This document shows positions 1 through 5,107 of a stretch of DNA of 10,202 nucleotides, in pieces. The stretch comes from Candidatus Taylorbacteria bacterium RIFCSPLOWO2_01_FULL_50_130 (GTDB lineage Bacteria; Patescibacteriota; Minisyncoccia; Phycocordibacterales; UBA10002): the NCBI GenBank assembly GCA_001821155.1, contig MHSB01000011.1, positions 1-10,202 of the forward strand, read 5' to 3'. The first letter of the stretch is position 1. The number at the start of each line of letters is the position of its first letter. Under the pieces are notes generated by a model. That model worked only from the letters and a program-made list of their open reading frames with translations. It was not told the origin of the DNA and made no database searches. A program made the position numbers and the translations under genes.

Positions 1-647
1 AATTTAGAGTGTACAAAAATTTTCTGTTCGGCGGACTGATAAAGTGCGAGGAGTGCGGCTCAAATATGACTTCTTGTTTTACCAACAAATATATCGGTGG
101 AAAATTAAACCGATATTATTACTATCGTTGCACCGCCACGATGAAGCAAGATTGGCAAGCGTGCTCGGTAAAACAAGTGTCCGCCGAACGATTAGAAGAT
201 TTTTGTTTGGAAAATTTAGAGCGCATTTCAGTTGATAAAAACTACATTGAAAATCTCGTTTTCCGCCTCAATAACGACAATCAATCACCCCTACGCGCTG
301 GATACGAACTAATGGACGGATGCTCTAAATTTTCCACCGAAAGCATTTCGGACACTCTAAAATTTTTCCTTGCTGGACTCAAAACCACAAAAGGAATTGA
401 AAGAAATCTTTTTACCAAAAGGTTTCTTTCAAACATTTTTTATTCCCCCGAAAGCATTAAAATCCGCTTCATCTCCCGCCAAAGCGAGGGCATTGCCCTC
501 GCGGAGCGAAGCCCAGCCCCGCCAGTGGCGGGGCTGGGCGAGCGAACTCTCTCGTCTTCAAAATCGGAGTTCGTATCTAGTTTCTTGGCTCCGCGGGTAG
601 GATTCGAACCTACAACCAGCCGATTACACGTTTCCAACTATTACTAG
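1..647 (+). CDS. Serine recombinase, C-terminal part (gene cut by window start)
   Basis: The reading frame is open from base 3, so the gene begins before the window and no true start is visible; the GTG at 9 is internal. What remains is the zinc beta-ribbon and C-terminal helical part of a large serine recombinase, which cuts and rejoins DNA at attachment sites of mobile elements. The ribbon is visible as GLIKCEECGS, then YYYYRC, then QAC, giving four cysteines, followed by a helical stretch (about residues 58-150 counted from 9). The catalytic resolvase domain is outside the window. Family-like sequence stops near IRFISRQ (about base 480). The remaining ~55 residues read through two GC-rich hairpins and then antisense through the 3' half of a tRNA (APRVGFEPTTSR is a well-known tRNA-antisense peptide). 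The original stop may therefore have been lost at a junction. The gene converges on the tRNA-Asn gene, a typical integration neighbourhood. The family call is fairly sure; the 3' end is not. Confidence 0.8.
   Translation, partial: FRVYKNFLFGGLIKCEECGSNMTSCFTNKYIGGKLNRYYYYRCTATMKQDWQACSVKQVSAERLEDFCLENLERISVDKNYIENLVFRLNNDNQSPLRAGYELMDGCSKFSTESISDTLKFFLAGLKTTKGIERNLFTKRFLSNIFYSPESIKIRFISRQSEGIALAERSPAPPVAGLGERTLSSSKSEFVSSFLAPRVGFEPTTSRLHVSNYY
484..539. repeat. Two adjacent perfect GC-rich hairpins
   Basis: GCGAGGGC (484-491) and GCCCTCGC (495-502) form an 8-bp stem. A 13-bp perfect stem follows, 511-523 with 527-539, with loop AGT. Neither is followed by a T-run, so they are not classic terminators. 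They lie where recombinase-like sequence ends and tRNA-derived sequence has not yet begun, so they may mark an element end or be an intergenic palindrome that was read into frame. Confidence 0.7.
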
Positions 648-929
648 TGGCGTGGACTATATCATCTCCATTCCATTGTTCCTGTTTGGGATTAGGAGCG
701 AGGGGCTTCGCCTGCATCACGTTCGTGACCGGCTACTTCCTTTCGGAATAGTCTCTGAACCTTCTCGCCTAAATTCTAAAGTAAAATTCGGCGGGCTCGG
801 CTGCTGATTGTCCTTCTTACGTGAACACGCAAAAGGATTTCCAGCAATTCACCTCATTTTTCAATCCGCCTTTCAGCGGAAAGCTGCAATAATTTACAGT
901 CGGCTGCTCTACCATTGAGCTACACCGGA
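586..929 (-). tRNA. tRNA-Asn(GUU) interrupted by a group I intron
   Basis: The 5' exon is 929-896 and the 3' exon is 626-586, which includes an encoded CCA. Visible parts are the D arm (GCTC-AATGGTA-GAGC), anticodon stem GCCGA/TCGGC, a short variable loop, and a T arm (GTAGG-TTCGAAT-CCTAC) with discriminator G73. Splicing after the U at 896 and before the T at 626 gives anticodon loop CTGTTAA, the usual tRNA-Asn loop, so the intron lies between U35 and U36. Reading straight through the 5' exon would suggest GUA (Tyr), but the short variable arm and the group I splice rules favour Asn. The mature tRNA would be 75 nt. One oddity: acceptor TCCGGTG against CCGCGGA pairs at only 5 of 7 positions (5-68 and 6-67 fail), so the gene may be a recombinant or a decaying copy. 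Confidence 0.85.
627..895 (-). ncRNA. Self-splicing group I intron (269 nt, no internal ORF)
   Basis: The conserved core elements occur in order on the - strand: P, AATTGCTGGAAA (849-838); Q, AATCAGCAGCCGAGCC (809-794); R, GTTCAGAGACTA (760-749); S, GATATAGTCC (663-654). R and S pair through GACTA/TAGTC to form P7. P1 is clear: exon CTGT pairs with intron GCAG at 887-884, with the required U.G wobble at the 5' splice site. The intron ends in G (627). It sits inside the anticodon. Established knowledge: bacterial group I introns favour tRNA anticodon loops. The intron has no room for a homing endonuclease of its own, but an HNH gene adjoins the 5' exon. Confidence 0.9.
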
Positions 930-1264
930 GCAGAACAATCATTTTTCAAAGAAATTCTGTTTGGGAGCGACACTACCCCGGCACTTACTTCACGATGGCA
1001 ATTCGCACACAGAAGAGCACATTTATCCAATTCGGCCCTTACTTTCTCCCATGAGCGAGTATACCCCTTTTCTCCGATGCCGAAACTCTTATCCTTTTTG
1101 TCGATATGATGCAATTCCAACGCGCCGAAGTGCCGATTGTAGCCGCACAATTCACATTTTCCACCTTTATACTCTAGTGCGAGAAATTTTAACTTCTTCC
1201 GCCGCTTGGCTACTGCTTTAATCAATGTCTCGCGACGATCGGCATATGTCCTTTTATCTGGCAT
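920..1264 (-). CDS. HNH endonuclease, small stand-alone type
   Basis: A 114-aa protein starting MPDKRTYADRRETL. The HNH/treble-clef motif is complete: CELC (C37, C40), LELHHID (H52-H53), and CANCHRE (C86, C89, H90). These bind a structural zinc and the catalytic metal, respectively. Proteins of this family nick or cut DNA and are often linked to introns or mobile elements. The start is chosen because a TATACT -10 box (1277-1272) lies ten bases upstream, giving a nearly leaderless mRNA, and because the longer upstream frame has no family-like sequence and crosses a large hairpin. The TAG stop (922-920) is formed by tRNA bases 8-10, so the gene overlaps the tRNA-Asn 5' exon by ten bases in the same direction. 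The position suggests a role in homing of the intron or in local rearrangement, which is inference. Confidence 0.85.
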   Translation of the reverse strand: MPDKRTYADRRETLIKAVAKRRKKLKFLALEYKGGKCELCGYNRHFGALELHHIDKKDKSFGIGEKGYTRSWEKVRAELDKCALLCANCHREVSAGVVSLPNRISLKNDCSAPV

Positions 1265-1271
1265 GACAATT

Positions 1272-1277
1272 AGTATA
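1272..1277 (-). promoter_or_regulatory. -10 box of the HNH gene
   Basis: TATACT on the - strand ends 7 bases before the ATG at 1264, which would give a leaderless or nearly leaderless mRNA. No convincing -35 box is seen. The same hexamer stands just before the TrpR-like gene (5481-5476). Confidence 0.45.
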
Positions 1278-1390
1278 TCGCCAAATGAAAGATGGCGCGA
1301 AAACTCCTTCAAACCACTGAAGGCTATGATAACAAAATCCGCTAAAAAGTGAAATCGGTCAAAGTGAACGAAGGGGCAGCAGGGCGGTTG

Positions 1391-1467
1391 ACCCGGTAGC
1401 GAATTTTGGCATTGGGTTTTTGGCCCGGCCCGCCTTTGGCAGGCAATGCCAAAATTTACTACCGGGT
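1391..1467. repeat. Long imperfect inverted repeat (24-nt arms)
   Basis: Arms 1391-1414 and 1444-1467 are complementary at 22 of 24 positions (core AATTTTGGCATTG with CAATGCCAAAATT), around a 29-nt GC-rich spacer. The pair lies between the divergent HNH gene and a small + ORF. There is no T-run directly after either arm. It looks like a palindromic intergenic element or MITE-like insertion. Apart from this hairpin, nothing is recognisable in 1278-1537. Confidence 0.75.
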
Positions 1468-1537
1468 TGAAAAAATGGGCGCGAGCATATATGATGCGGG
1501 ATGATTCAACGTACACAACCCAGCATATCCACAAAAA

Positions 1538-1780
1538 ATGAACGAGGAATTCCGCGTCGGTTCATATATATATTTCGGAGGTCATCTCAAATCATTCAGG
1601 GTGTTACGGCGAGACGGAGATGAGCTTGAAATTCAAGTGGGAAACGGCTCTGCCGGCATTAAAACGCGAATGCTGCATATCAAACGCGACTATGTGTCGT
1701 CGGCTCGGCCGACTCTTGGCGCCATGGAGATAAAGGGATTCCGCCGGGGGGTTCGCTCTCGCGCATTCCGCTGCCGTTAA
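1538..1780 (+). CDS. Small hypothetical protein (80 aa)
   Basis: An open frame starting MNEEFRVGSYIYFGGHLKSF. Residues 1-57 alternate charged and hydrophobic residues as in a small beta-barrel; the last ~23 residues are Arg-rich and look less protein-like. There is no Shine-Dalgarno before the ATG and no recognised domain. It lies just downstream of the long inverted repeat and is followed after ~145 bases by another small + ORF. It could be a real short gene or chance coding in a GC-rich stretch. Confidence 0.35.
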   Translation: MNEEFRVGSYIYFGGHLKSFRVLRRDGDELEIQVGNGSAGIKTRMLHIKRDYVSSARPTLGAMEIKGFRRGVRSRAFRCR

Positions 1781-1924
1781 GAACCCTCGGGAAATTCAAC
1801 GAGTTTCCCCGCATGATAACTGACCAAGACCCGCCAGCAGTTGATTAAACGCGCCCCGTTGCTATACTCTTCACAGAAAACACATACCAAATCGTATTCC
1901 AAAACCGCAAGAGAAAGTGTCCGC

Positions 1925-2134
1925 ATGAAAAAACGGATTTCGTTTGAGAAGCTTATTCATAAAATGATATTCGACAGGGCACGGGGCAAACAGAAGAAAA
2001 AACTCTTGGCTCTGCTAAACCGAGGATACAAGATTGAACGGGCTAACGGCTTTGAAGGTATCGAGATACGAAGGGGTCGCGTGTGGCGCTGTATCACAGT
2101 AAGTGGAAGGGACCTCTCACCCTCTCAATTTTGA
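1925..2134 (+). CDS. Small basic hypothetical protein (69 aa)
   Basis: The frame starts MKKRISFEKLIHKMIFDRARGK and continues KKKLLALLNRGYKIERANGFEGIEIRRGRVWRC. It is Lys/Arg-rich with a predicted helix followed by strands, which would suit nucleic-acid binding, but no family is recognised. The frame is open upstream to about 1841; the ATG at 1925 is preferred because the upstream stretch looks non-coding. No Shine-Dalgarno is seen. A strong intrinsic terminator begins 22 bases after the stop codon, which supports a + transcript ending here. Confidence 0.5.
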   Translation: MKKRISFEKLIHKMIFDRARGKQKKKLLALLNRGYKIERANGFEGIEIRRGRVWRCITVSGRDLSPSQF

Positions 2135-2155
2135 AGATACGAGAAACACACGCAC

Positions 2156-2187
2156 CGCTGCCACTCTCCAAGTGGCAGCGATTTTTT
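2156..2187 (+). terminator. Rho-independent terminator
   Basis: A perfect 10-bp stem, CGCTGCCACT (2156-2165) with AGTGGCAGCG (2171-2180), loop CTCCA, followed by A and six Ts. It ends the small + strand unit at 1925-2134. Confidence 0.9.
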
Positions 2188-2230
2188 AAAGACTTGCAAC
2201 GGAACCAATGTCTGTATTGTAGGAAAAGCG

Positions 2231-2253
2231 AAAAGTCCTTCGGACTATTTTTT
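2231..2253. terminator. Short bidirectional terminator hairpin
   Basis: AGTCC (2234-2238), loop TTC, GGACT (2242-2246). It is followed by T6 on the + strand and by a shorter T-run on the - strand. It directly follows the stop codon (2254-2252) of the - strand coiled-coil gene and also backs up the + terminator at 2156. Confidence 0.65.
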
Positions 2254-3727
2254 ACAGTCCGAGTCGCCGCAGGGTAAGCGCCTGAATTACCGAAGCGCCG
2301 AGCTCTTTCGCGTTCATCCTGCCACTTACCCTTTCAAGCTCATCCTCTGCCTCATCGCCAATACGGCGCAACTCTTGCATGAGCGAGAAAAGGTCGTCCG
2401 GGTCGAAGCCGCGCTGTACCACGAGGGCTTTAACCTCCGCGATTTTTACTTTCGCCGCCGCGAGTAATTCTTCAAGCCGCGTGACATCTTTCCCCGCTTT
2501 CCTGTGCCGCGCAATCTCTCTCTCCGCCATGGCAATTTCCTTGTTCGCCGACTTTATCATCTTGGAAATTGAACCGAGCTGGCGCACCAATTCAAGACTC
2601 CGATGGATGTCCCCTACTTTCTCAAAGAACCCATCCATGGTGTCGCGAATATCGTCTCCATCCTCCTCTCCGGCCGCAATCGCGCTTCGGACGCGCTCCC
2701 ATTCCGCTTTGAGCGCGCCGACCTCCTCCTCAACCTTCGCAACGGCTTCCGCGAACTCCCTTCCCGCCTTGCTTTTCTTAACCTTCGCGACCATTTTGTC
2801 AATTTTCGCGAATTCTTTACTCACTTGCTTCGTCATTTGTGAAAGCCGCTCGATCATGCCGATTTTCTGTCCCAACTCCCCAAGATCCGAGCCCTTATCC
2901 TGAATAACCTCCATTGCGGCCTCAATTTCTTCGTTAAGCTCGGTAGCGTCTTTAATGATATCAAGAGCGGCCTGGAGCTCTTGTATGAGCGTTTGCGCGT
3001 CAGCGGGAACGGTTAACCCCTTCCTGGAGAGATTATCCATCATCTTTCGTATCTGCTTTAGGCCTCGCTCCATTCCACTCATGCCGCGTTTCATTTGGCG
3101 CAACCGCTCCTGCTCCATCAATTTCTCTCGCTCTTCCATTTTCCGTTCCACTTCTTCCTGGTTTTCTTCACTGCCGCCGAACTCATCACCACCACCAAAT
3201 GGGCGGCCATTCGGGCGACTCTCTCCCATAAAGGGTCGGCCCTGCGTATTGTCTCTCCCGCCCTCCATGAACGGCTGTCCTTGCGGGTGAAATTCACCGT
3301 CTCGTTGCGGCGGCGCGTAGCGCTCCCGCATTTCACGCGTTCTCTGCTCGGTTTGACGTCGTGCCTCCTGCTCATATTGCCGTTTGTATTCTTCTTCATA
3401 AGAACCGCCTTGCGGCCGGTTCATTCCGTCTTCCACTGGACGCCCAAGCATTTCGGGCTGGCGAAATTCTCCGCCTCCTCCACCGCCTGAAGGCATGTGG
3501 GGCGGCACACGAGACGGCTCAAAACTTCCACTGCCGTCTGTCGGGGGCGGCATCATGGTTCCTCTGCTGTCTCCGCTTGGAGGCGGCGGTGGCGGCGCCG
3601 TGGCTCCTCCATCAGAAGGAAGCGGCGCCAAGCCAATATCCTGTGCGACGGCTACATCGGGAGTGCATACAGTAACCCCAGCCACGACGATAAGCGCGGC
3701 TACAACAGAGACATGTTTCCGTGACAT
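2252..3727 (-). CDS. Secreted proline/glycine-rich coiled-coil protein, unknown function
   Basis: A 491-aa protein beginning MSRKHVSVVAALIVVAGVTV. Residues 1-28 look like a Sec signal peptide with an AVA|QD cleavage site after residue 28; C21 lacks a proper lipobox. Residues ~33-85 are Pro-rich with poly-Pro and poly-Gly runs. Residues ~85-195 are Gly/Arg/Glu/Gln-rich and probably disordered (RPFMGESRPNGRPFGGGDEF). From about residue 190 to the end the sequence is highly charged with heptad character, predicted long coiled coils. The frame is open for another 59 codons upstream, but the signal peptide and a TATAAT box at 3775-3770 set the start here; no Shine-Dalgarno is visible. It stands alone, with a terminator at its end. 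It could be a cell-surface or periplasmic structural protein. No family is recognised, and no catalytic motif is seen. Confidence 0.85.
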   Translation of the reverse strand: MSRKHVSVVAALIVVAGVTVCTPDVAVAQDIGLAPLPSDGGATAPPPPPPSGDSRGTMMPPPTDGSGSFEPSRVPPHMPSGGGGGGEFRQPEMLGRPVEDGMNRPQGGSYEEEYKRQYEQEARRQTEQRTREMRERYAPPQRDGEFHPQGQPFMEGGRDNTQGRPFMGESRPNGRPFGGGDEFGGSEENQEEVERKMEEREKLMEQERLRQMKRGMSGMERGLKQIRKMMDNLSRKGLTVPADAQTLIQELQAALDIIKDATELNEEIEAAMEVIQDKGSDLGELGQKIGMIERLSQMTKQVSKEFAKIDKMVAKVKKSKAGREFAEAVAKVEEEVGALKAEWERVRSAIAAGEEDGDDIRDTMDGFFEKVGDIHRSLELVRQLGSISKMIKSANKEIAMAEREIARHRKAGKDVTRLEELLAAAKVKIAEVKALVVQRGFDPDDLFSLMQELRRIGDEAEDELERVSGRMNAKELGASVIQALTLRRLGL

Positions 3728-3769
3728 AGTAAACACTATATTACATCTGATAATGCTGTGTATGCGGAC

Positions 3770-3775
3770 ATTATA
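3770..3775 (-). promoter_or_regulatory. -10 box for the secreted coiled-coil gene
   Basis: A perfect TATAAT on the - strand, 43 bases before the start codon. A TTGCAT lies upstream (3794-3789), but with a 13-base spacer that is too short for a standard -35 box, so only the -10 is well supported. Confidence 0.5.
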
Positions 3776-3838
3776 TTCCCACCGTACCATGCAATGATAG
3801 TATGTTGTCCACACCCAAAGAAGCTGCGAGTTCAGTGG

Positions 3839-3876
3839 GTAAGAGTCAGACTCTCCCCCGAGAGTTTGACTCTTAC
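3839..3876. repeat. 17-bp hairpin upstream of the coiled-coil gene
   Basis: GTAAGAGTCAGACTCTC (3839-3855) pairs with GAGAGTTTGACTCTTAC (3860-3876) across loop CCCC. There is one G.T pair, which is tolerated in + strand RNA. No T-run follows. It sits between the divergent promoters for the - strand coiled-coil gene and the + strand mini-ORF, so it may be a binding site or an insulating hairpin. Confidence 0.7.
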
Positions 3877-3920
3877 CGTCTTTCCACTTTCCACCAATTG
3901 CCAAAATCTACTACGAGAGA

Positions 3921-3949
3921 TTGACAGCATTGAGCACATTTGTTAGGGT
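3921..3949 (+). promoter_or_regulatory. Candidate sigma70-type promoter before the Met-rich mini-ORF
   Basis: A perfect TTGACA (3921-3926), a 17-base spacer, then TAGGGT (3944-3949; 3 of 6 matches to TATAAT). Transcription would start near 3956, at or beside the ATG at 3957, giving a leaderless message. Confidence 0.5.
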
Positions 3950-3956
3950 GTATCGC

Positions 3957-4040
3957 ATGATACGCCGATTCGAAATGATGATGGCTATGATGATGAAAAC
4001 CTCCTCGGAGGCTGATTTTTGTGTTGTAGCTACCGCGTAA
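3957..4040 (+). CDS. Met-rich 27-codon mini-ORF, possible leader peptide
   Basis: The 27 codons include MMMAMMM at residues 7-13, six Met codons in seven positions. A near-consensus promoter lies just upstream. Inside and after the ORF are two hairpins with T-runs (4000-4020 and 4062-4089), and segments of the two can instead pair with each other (4004-4014 with 4068-4078, 9 of 11). This is the layout of an amino-acid attenuator, here reading Met-tRNA charging. The first downstream gene is the Cys-rich protein at 4208. The caution is that the Met run comes from a simple ATG repeat, which reads as HHHSHHH on the other strand, so the peptide may be accidental and the unit a small RNA. Confidence 0.35.
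   Translation: MIRRFEMMMAMMMKTSSEADFCVVATA
4000..4020 (+). terminator. Weak terminator-like hairpin inside the mini-ORF
   Basis: CCTCC (4000-4004) with GGAGG (4007-4011), then CTGA and T5. The loop would be very tight unless the stem opens to 4 bp. It is the first of two hairpins after the promoter at 3921. Confidence 0.4.
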
Positions 4041-4061
4041 ACCAATCCAACGCTTCAAACC

Positions 4062-4089
4062 AAAAACCAGCCGACGAGGCTGGTTTTTT
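4062..4089 (+). terminator. Rho-independent terminator
   Basis: AAAAACCAGCC (4062-4072) pairs perfectly with GGCTGGTTTTT (4078-4088), loop GACGA, with a T6 tract. It ends the short transcript from the 3921 promoter unless an antiterminator forms. Confidence 0.9.
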
Positions 4090-4207
4090 CGTGTGGTACA
4101 CGAAAAGAGAATCTTAGCCATTGTGGTGAAAGATGAAAGTCCTTGGACTTACACATATACTCTCGGACGCGGTATCCGAGCAAGTTCATCGAAATTAAGA
4201 GGTAATT

Positions 4208-4381
4208 ATGATAGAAAAAGTCCCCCAAATACCTTGTAGCCGCTGGGGCTGCAGGGTGGTAAGGCCAACGAATCAGATGATTCGCTTCGGCAACGGCTAT
4301 TTCTGTTCCACACATTGCCGTGTGCGACAAGTGTCGGCCGCCAAACGATCGGCGGGCTCTTCACAAAAAACTAAAGTTTGA
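4208..4381 (+). CDS. 57-aa Cys-rich protein, zinc-finger-like
   Basis: This short gene starts MIEKVPQIPCSRWGCRVV and carries two metal-ligand pairs: C10-x4-C15 (CSRWGC) and C33-x3-C37 (YFCSTHC, with H36 between), followed by a basic tail (RVRQVSAAKRSAGS). The FCSxxC pattern is typical of FCS/treble-clef zinc ribbons, so it probably folds around one zinc and may bind nucleic acid or a protein; the exact role is unknown. It has the best Shine-Dalgarno in the window (AAGAGGT ending 4 bases before the ATG), which sets the start. Upstream are a TATACT (4156-4161) and a small hairpin (CTCGGA/TCCGAG, about 4162-4180). Downstream is the terminator at 4437-4472. It stands as its own unit or under the Met-rich leader. 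Confidence 0.75.
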   Translation: MIEKVPQIPCSRWGCRVVRPTNQMIRFGNGYFCSTHCRVRQVSAAKRSAGSSQKTKV

Positions 4382-4436
4382 GCGCGAGCGGCCGCGTGAG
4401 ACCGGCAAGCGGCCTGATTTTCCGAAAAGCCGTTTT

Positions 4437-4472
4437 CCCGACGCAACCTGTGGTGTGTGCGTCGGGATTTTT
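4437..4472 (+). terminator. Rho-independent terminator
   Basis: CCCGACGCA (4437-4445) pairs with TGCGTCGGG (4458-4466), a 9-bp stem, followed by A and T5. It ends the Cys-rich protein unit. Confidence 0.85.
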
Positions 4473-4512
4473 ATGTTCACTATAACAATCATTCGACAAA
4501 TTAAATGACCCC

Positions 4513-4558
4513 GCCTCTATTCCACTATTCGCGCGAATGGTGGAACAGAGGCCTTTTT
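4513..4558 (+). terminator. Long terminator hairpin upstream of the nucleotidyltransferase
   Basis: An 18-bp stem (4513-4530 with 4535-4552) with one mismatch and one G.T pair, loop GCGC, then T5 (4554-4558). It lies only 41 bases after the previous terminator and 13 bases before the leader ORF, so it may insulate or attenuate the nucleotidyltransferase gene. Confidence 0.8.
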
Positions 4559-4570
4559 GAAAAGAGGAGA

Positions 4571-4609
4571 ATGTCAACAGAAGTTTGCATAGGGGAAGCC
4601 AACAGCTAA
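4571..4609 (+). CDS. 12-codon leader ORF with strong Shine-Dalgarno
   Basis: AGAGGAGA immediately precedes an ATG that encodes MSTEVCIGEANS and stops at TAA. The next ATG, of the nucleotidyltransferase, begins one base later (TAAAATG). The nucleotidyltransferase has no ribosome binding site of its own, so this ORF probably loads ribosomes for it by translational coupling. Confidence 0.45.
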   Translation: MSTEVCIGEANS

Positions 4610-4610
4610 A

Positions 4611-5045
4611 ATGGAACACATGGTTTTATCACGAAAACAAAGTGTTGTTCTTGTTTTTGGAGTGTTCGACGGACTGCACAACGGACACCGATTTCTACTT
4701 GGGGAAGCGCGCAAATTGGGAAATCGCCTTATCGCGGCGGTGGCGCAGGACAGTGTGGTTGCGCAGATAAAAAGACGCCCTCCCGTTCATTCTCTTGCAG
4801 AGCGGATAAAAATGCTGGAAGAAAGCAGACTGGTGGACCATGCGGTTCCCGGAGACACAACGCTTGGTAGTTGGAGCGCTGTAATGAAATGGAAACCTAA
4901 TATCGTCGCCCTTGGTTACGACCAAACTGAACTTGAAAAGGAACTTCGCACATTCATCAAAAAGGAAAATCTCCCGCTCGCTATCGTAAAAATAGAAGCC
5001 CATGAGGGAAATCGTCTCCATTCGCGATTCCTCCGCACCTCCTGA
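4611..5045 (+). CDS. Cytidylyltransferase-like nucleotidyltransferase (FAD synthase/GCT-like)
   Basis: A 144-aa single-domain protein of the HxGH nucleotidyltransferase fold. Motifs: VFGVFDGLHNGH (residues 15-26, with H23 and H26 binding the triphosphate), SLAERIKML (61-69), ALGYDQ (100-105), and a C-terminal basic NRLHSRFLR segment in the place of the ISSTxxR motif. Relatives transfer AMP or CMP to a phosphorylated alcohol (archaeal FAD synthase RibL, glycerol-3-phosphate or ethanolamine-phosphate cytidylyltransferase); the substrate cannot be told from sequence alone. The length is that of the stand-alone enzymes. The start at 4611 follows a 12-codon ORF by one base; a second in-frame ATG at 4620 is possible. 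It converges with the TrpR-like gene across a palindrome. Confidence 0.85.
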   Translation: MEHMVLSRKQSVVLVFGVFDGLHNGHRFLLGEARKLGNRLIAAVAQDSVVAQIKRRPPVHSLAERIKMLEESRLVDHAVPGDTTLGSWSAVMKWKPNIVALGYDQTELEKELRTFIKKENLPLAIVKIEAHEGNRLHSRFLRTS

Positions 5046-5063
5046 CTTTCCCAGTTTGCCTGC

Positions 5064-5093
5064 TCACTTCTATACTTCAAAGTATAGAAGTGA
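5064..5093. promoter_or_regulatory. Perfect 14-bp palindrome, candidate TrpR-like operator (site 1)
   Basis: TCACTTCTATACTT (5064-5077) and AAGTATAGAAGTGA (5080-5093) are perfect inverted arms around CA. No T-run follows, so it is not a standard terminator. Its core, TATACTT..AAGTATA, recurs upstream of the adjoining TrpR-like gene (5487-5500). It lies in the intergenic space between two converging genes. Confidence 0.6.
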
Positions 5094-5107
5094 AGACGTT
5101 AAGATCT

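Noticed and set aside
896..929. tRNA-Tyr (GUA) reading of the 5' half
   Set aside because: Bacterial tRNA-Tyr normally has a long variable arm, absent here. The group I splice rules (exon U, terminal intron G, P1 U.G pair) give GUU with the canonical Asn loop.
1265..1534. N-terminal extension of the HNH protein
   Set aside because: The extra 90 codons cross a large inverted repeat and lack family likeness; a -10 box lies directly before the inner ATG.
2379..3675. Several + strand frames opposite the coiled-coil gene
   Set aside because: Low-complexity antisense frames; the - strand has the signal peptide, promoter and terminator.
3728..3904. N-terminal extension of the coiled-coil protein
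   Set aside because: The signal peptide begins at the inner Met, and the extension crosses the TATAAT box and a hairpin.
3873..4121. - strand frame with HHHSHHH, resembling a histidine-operon leader
   Set aside because: The His run is the complement of an ATG simple repeat. There is no start codon close before it, no his gene downstream, and the promoter and terminators favour the + strand.
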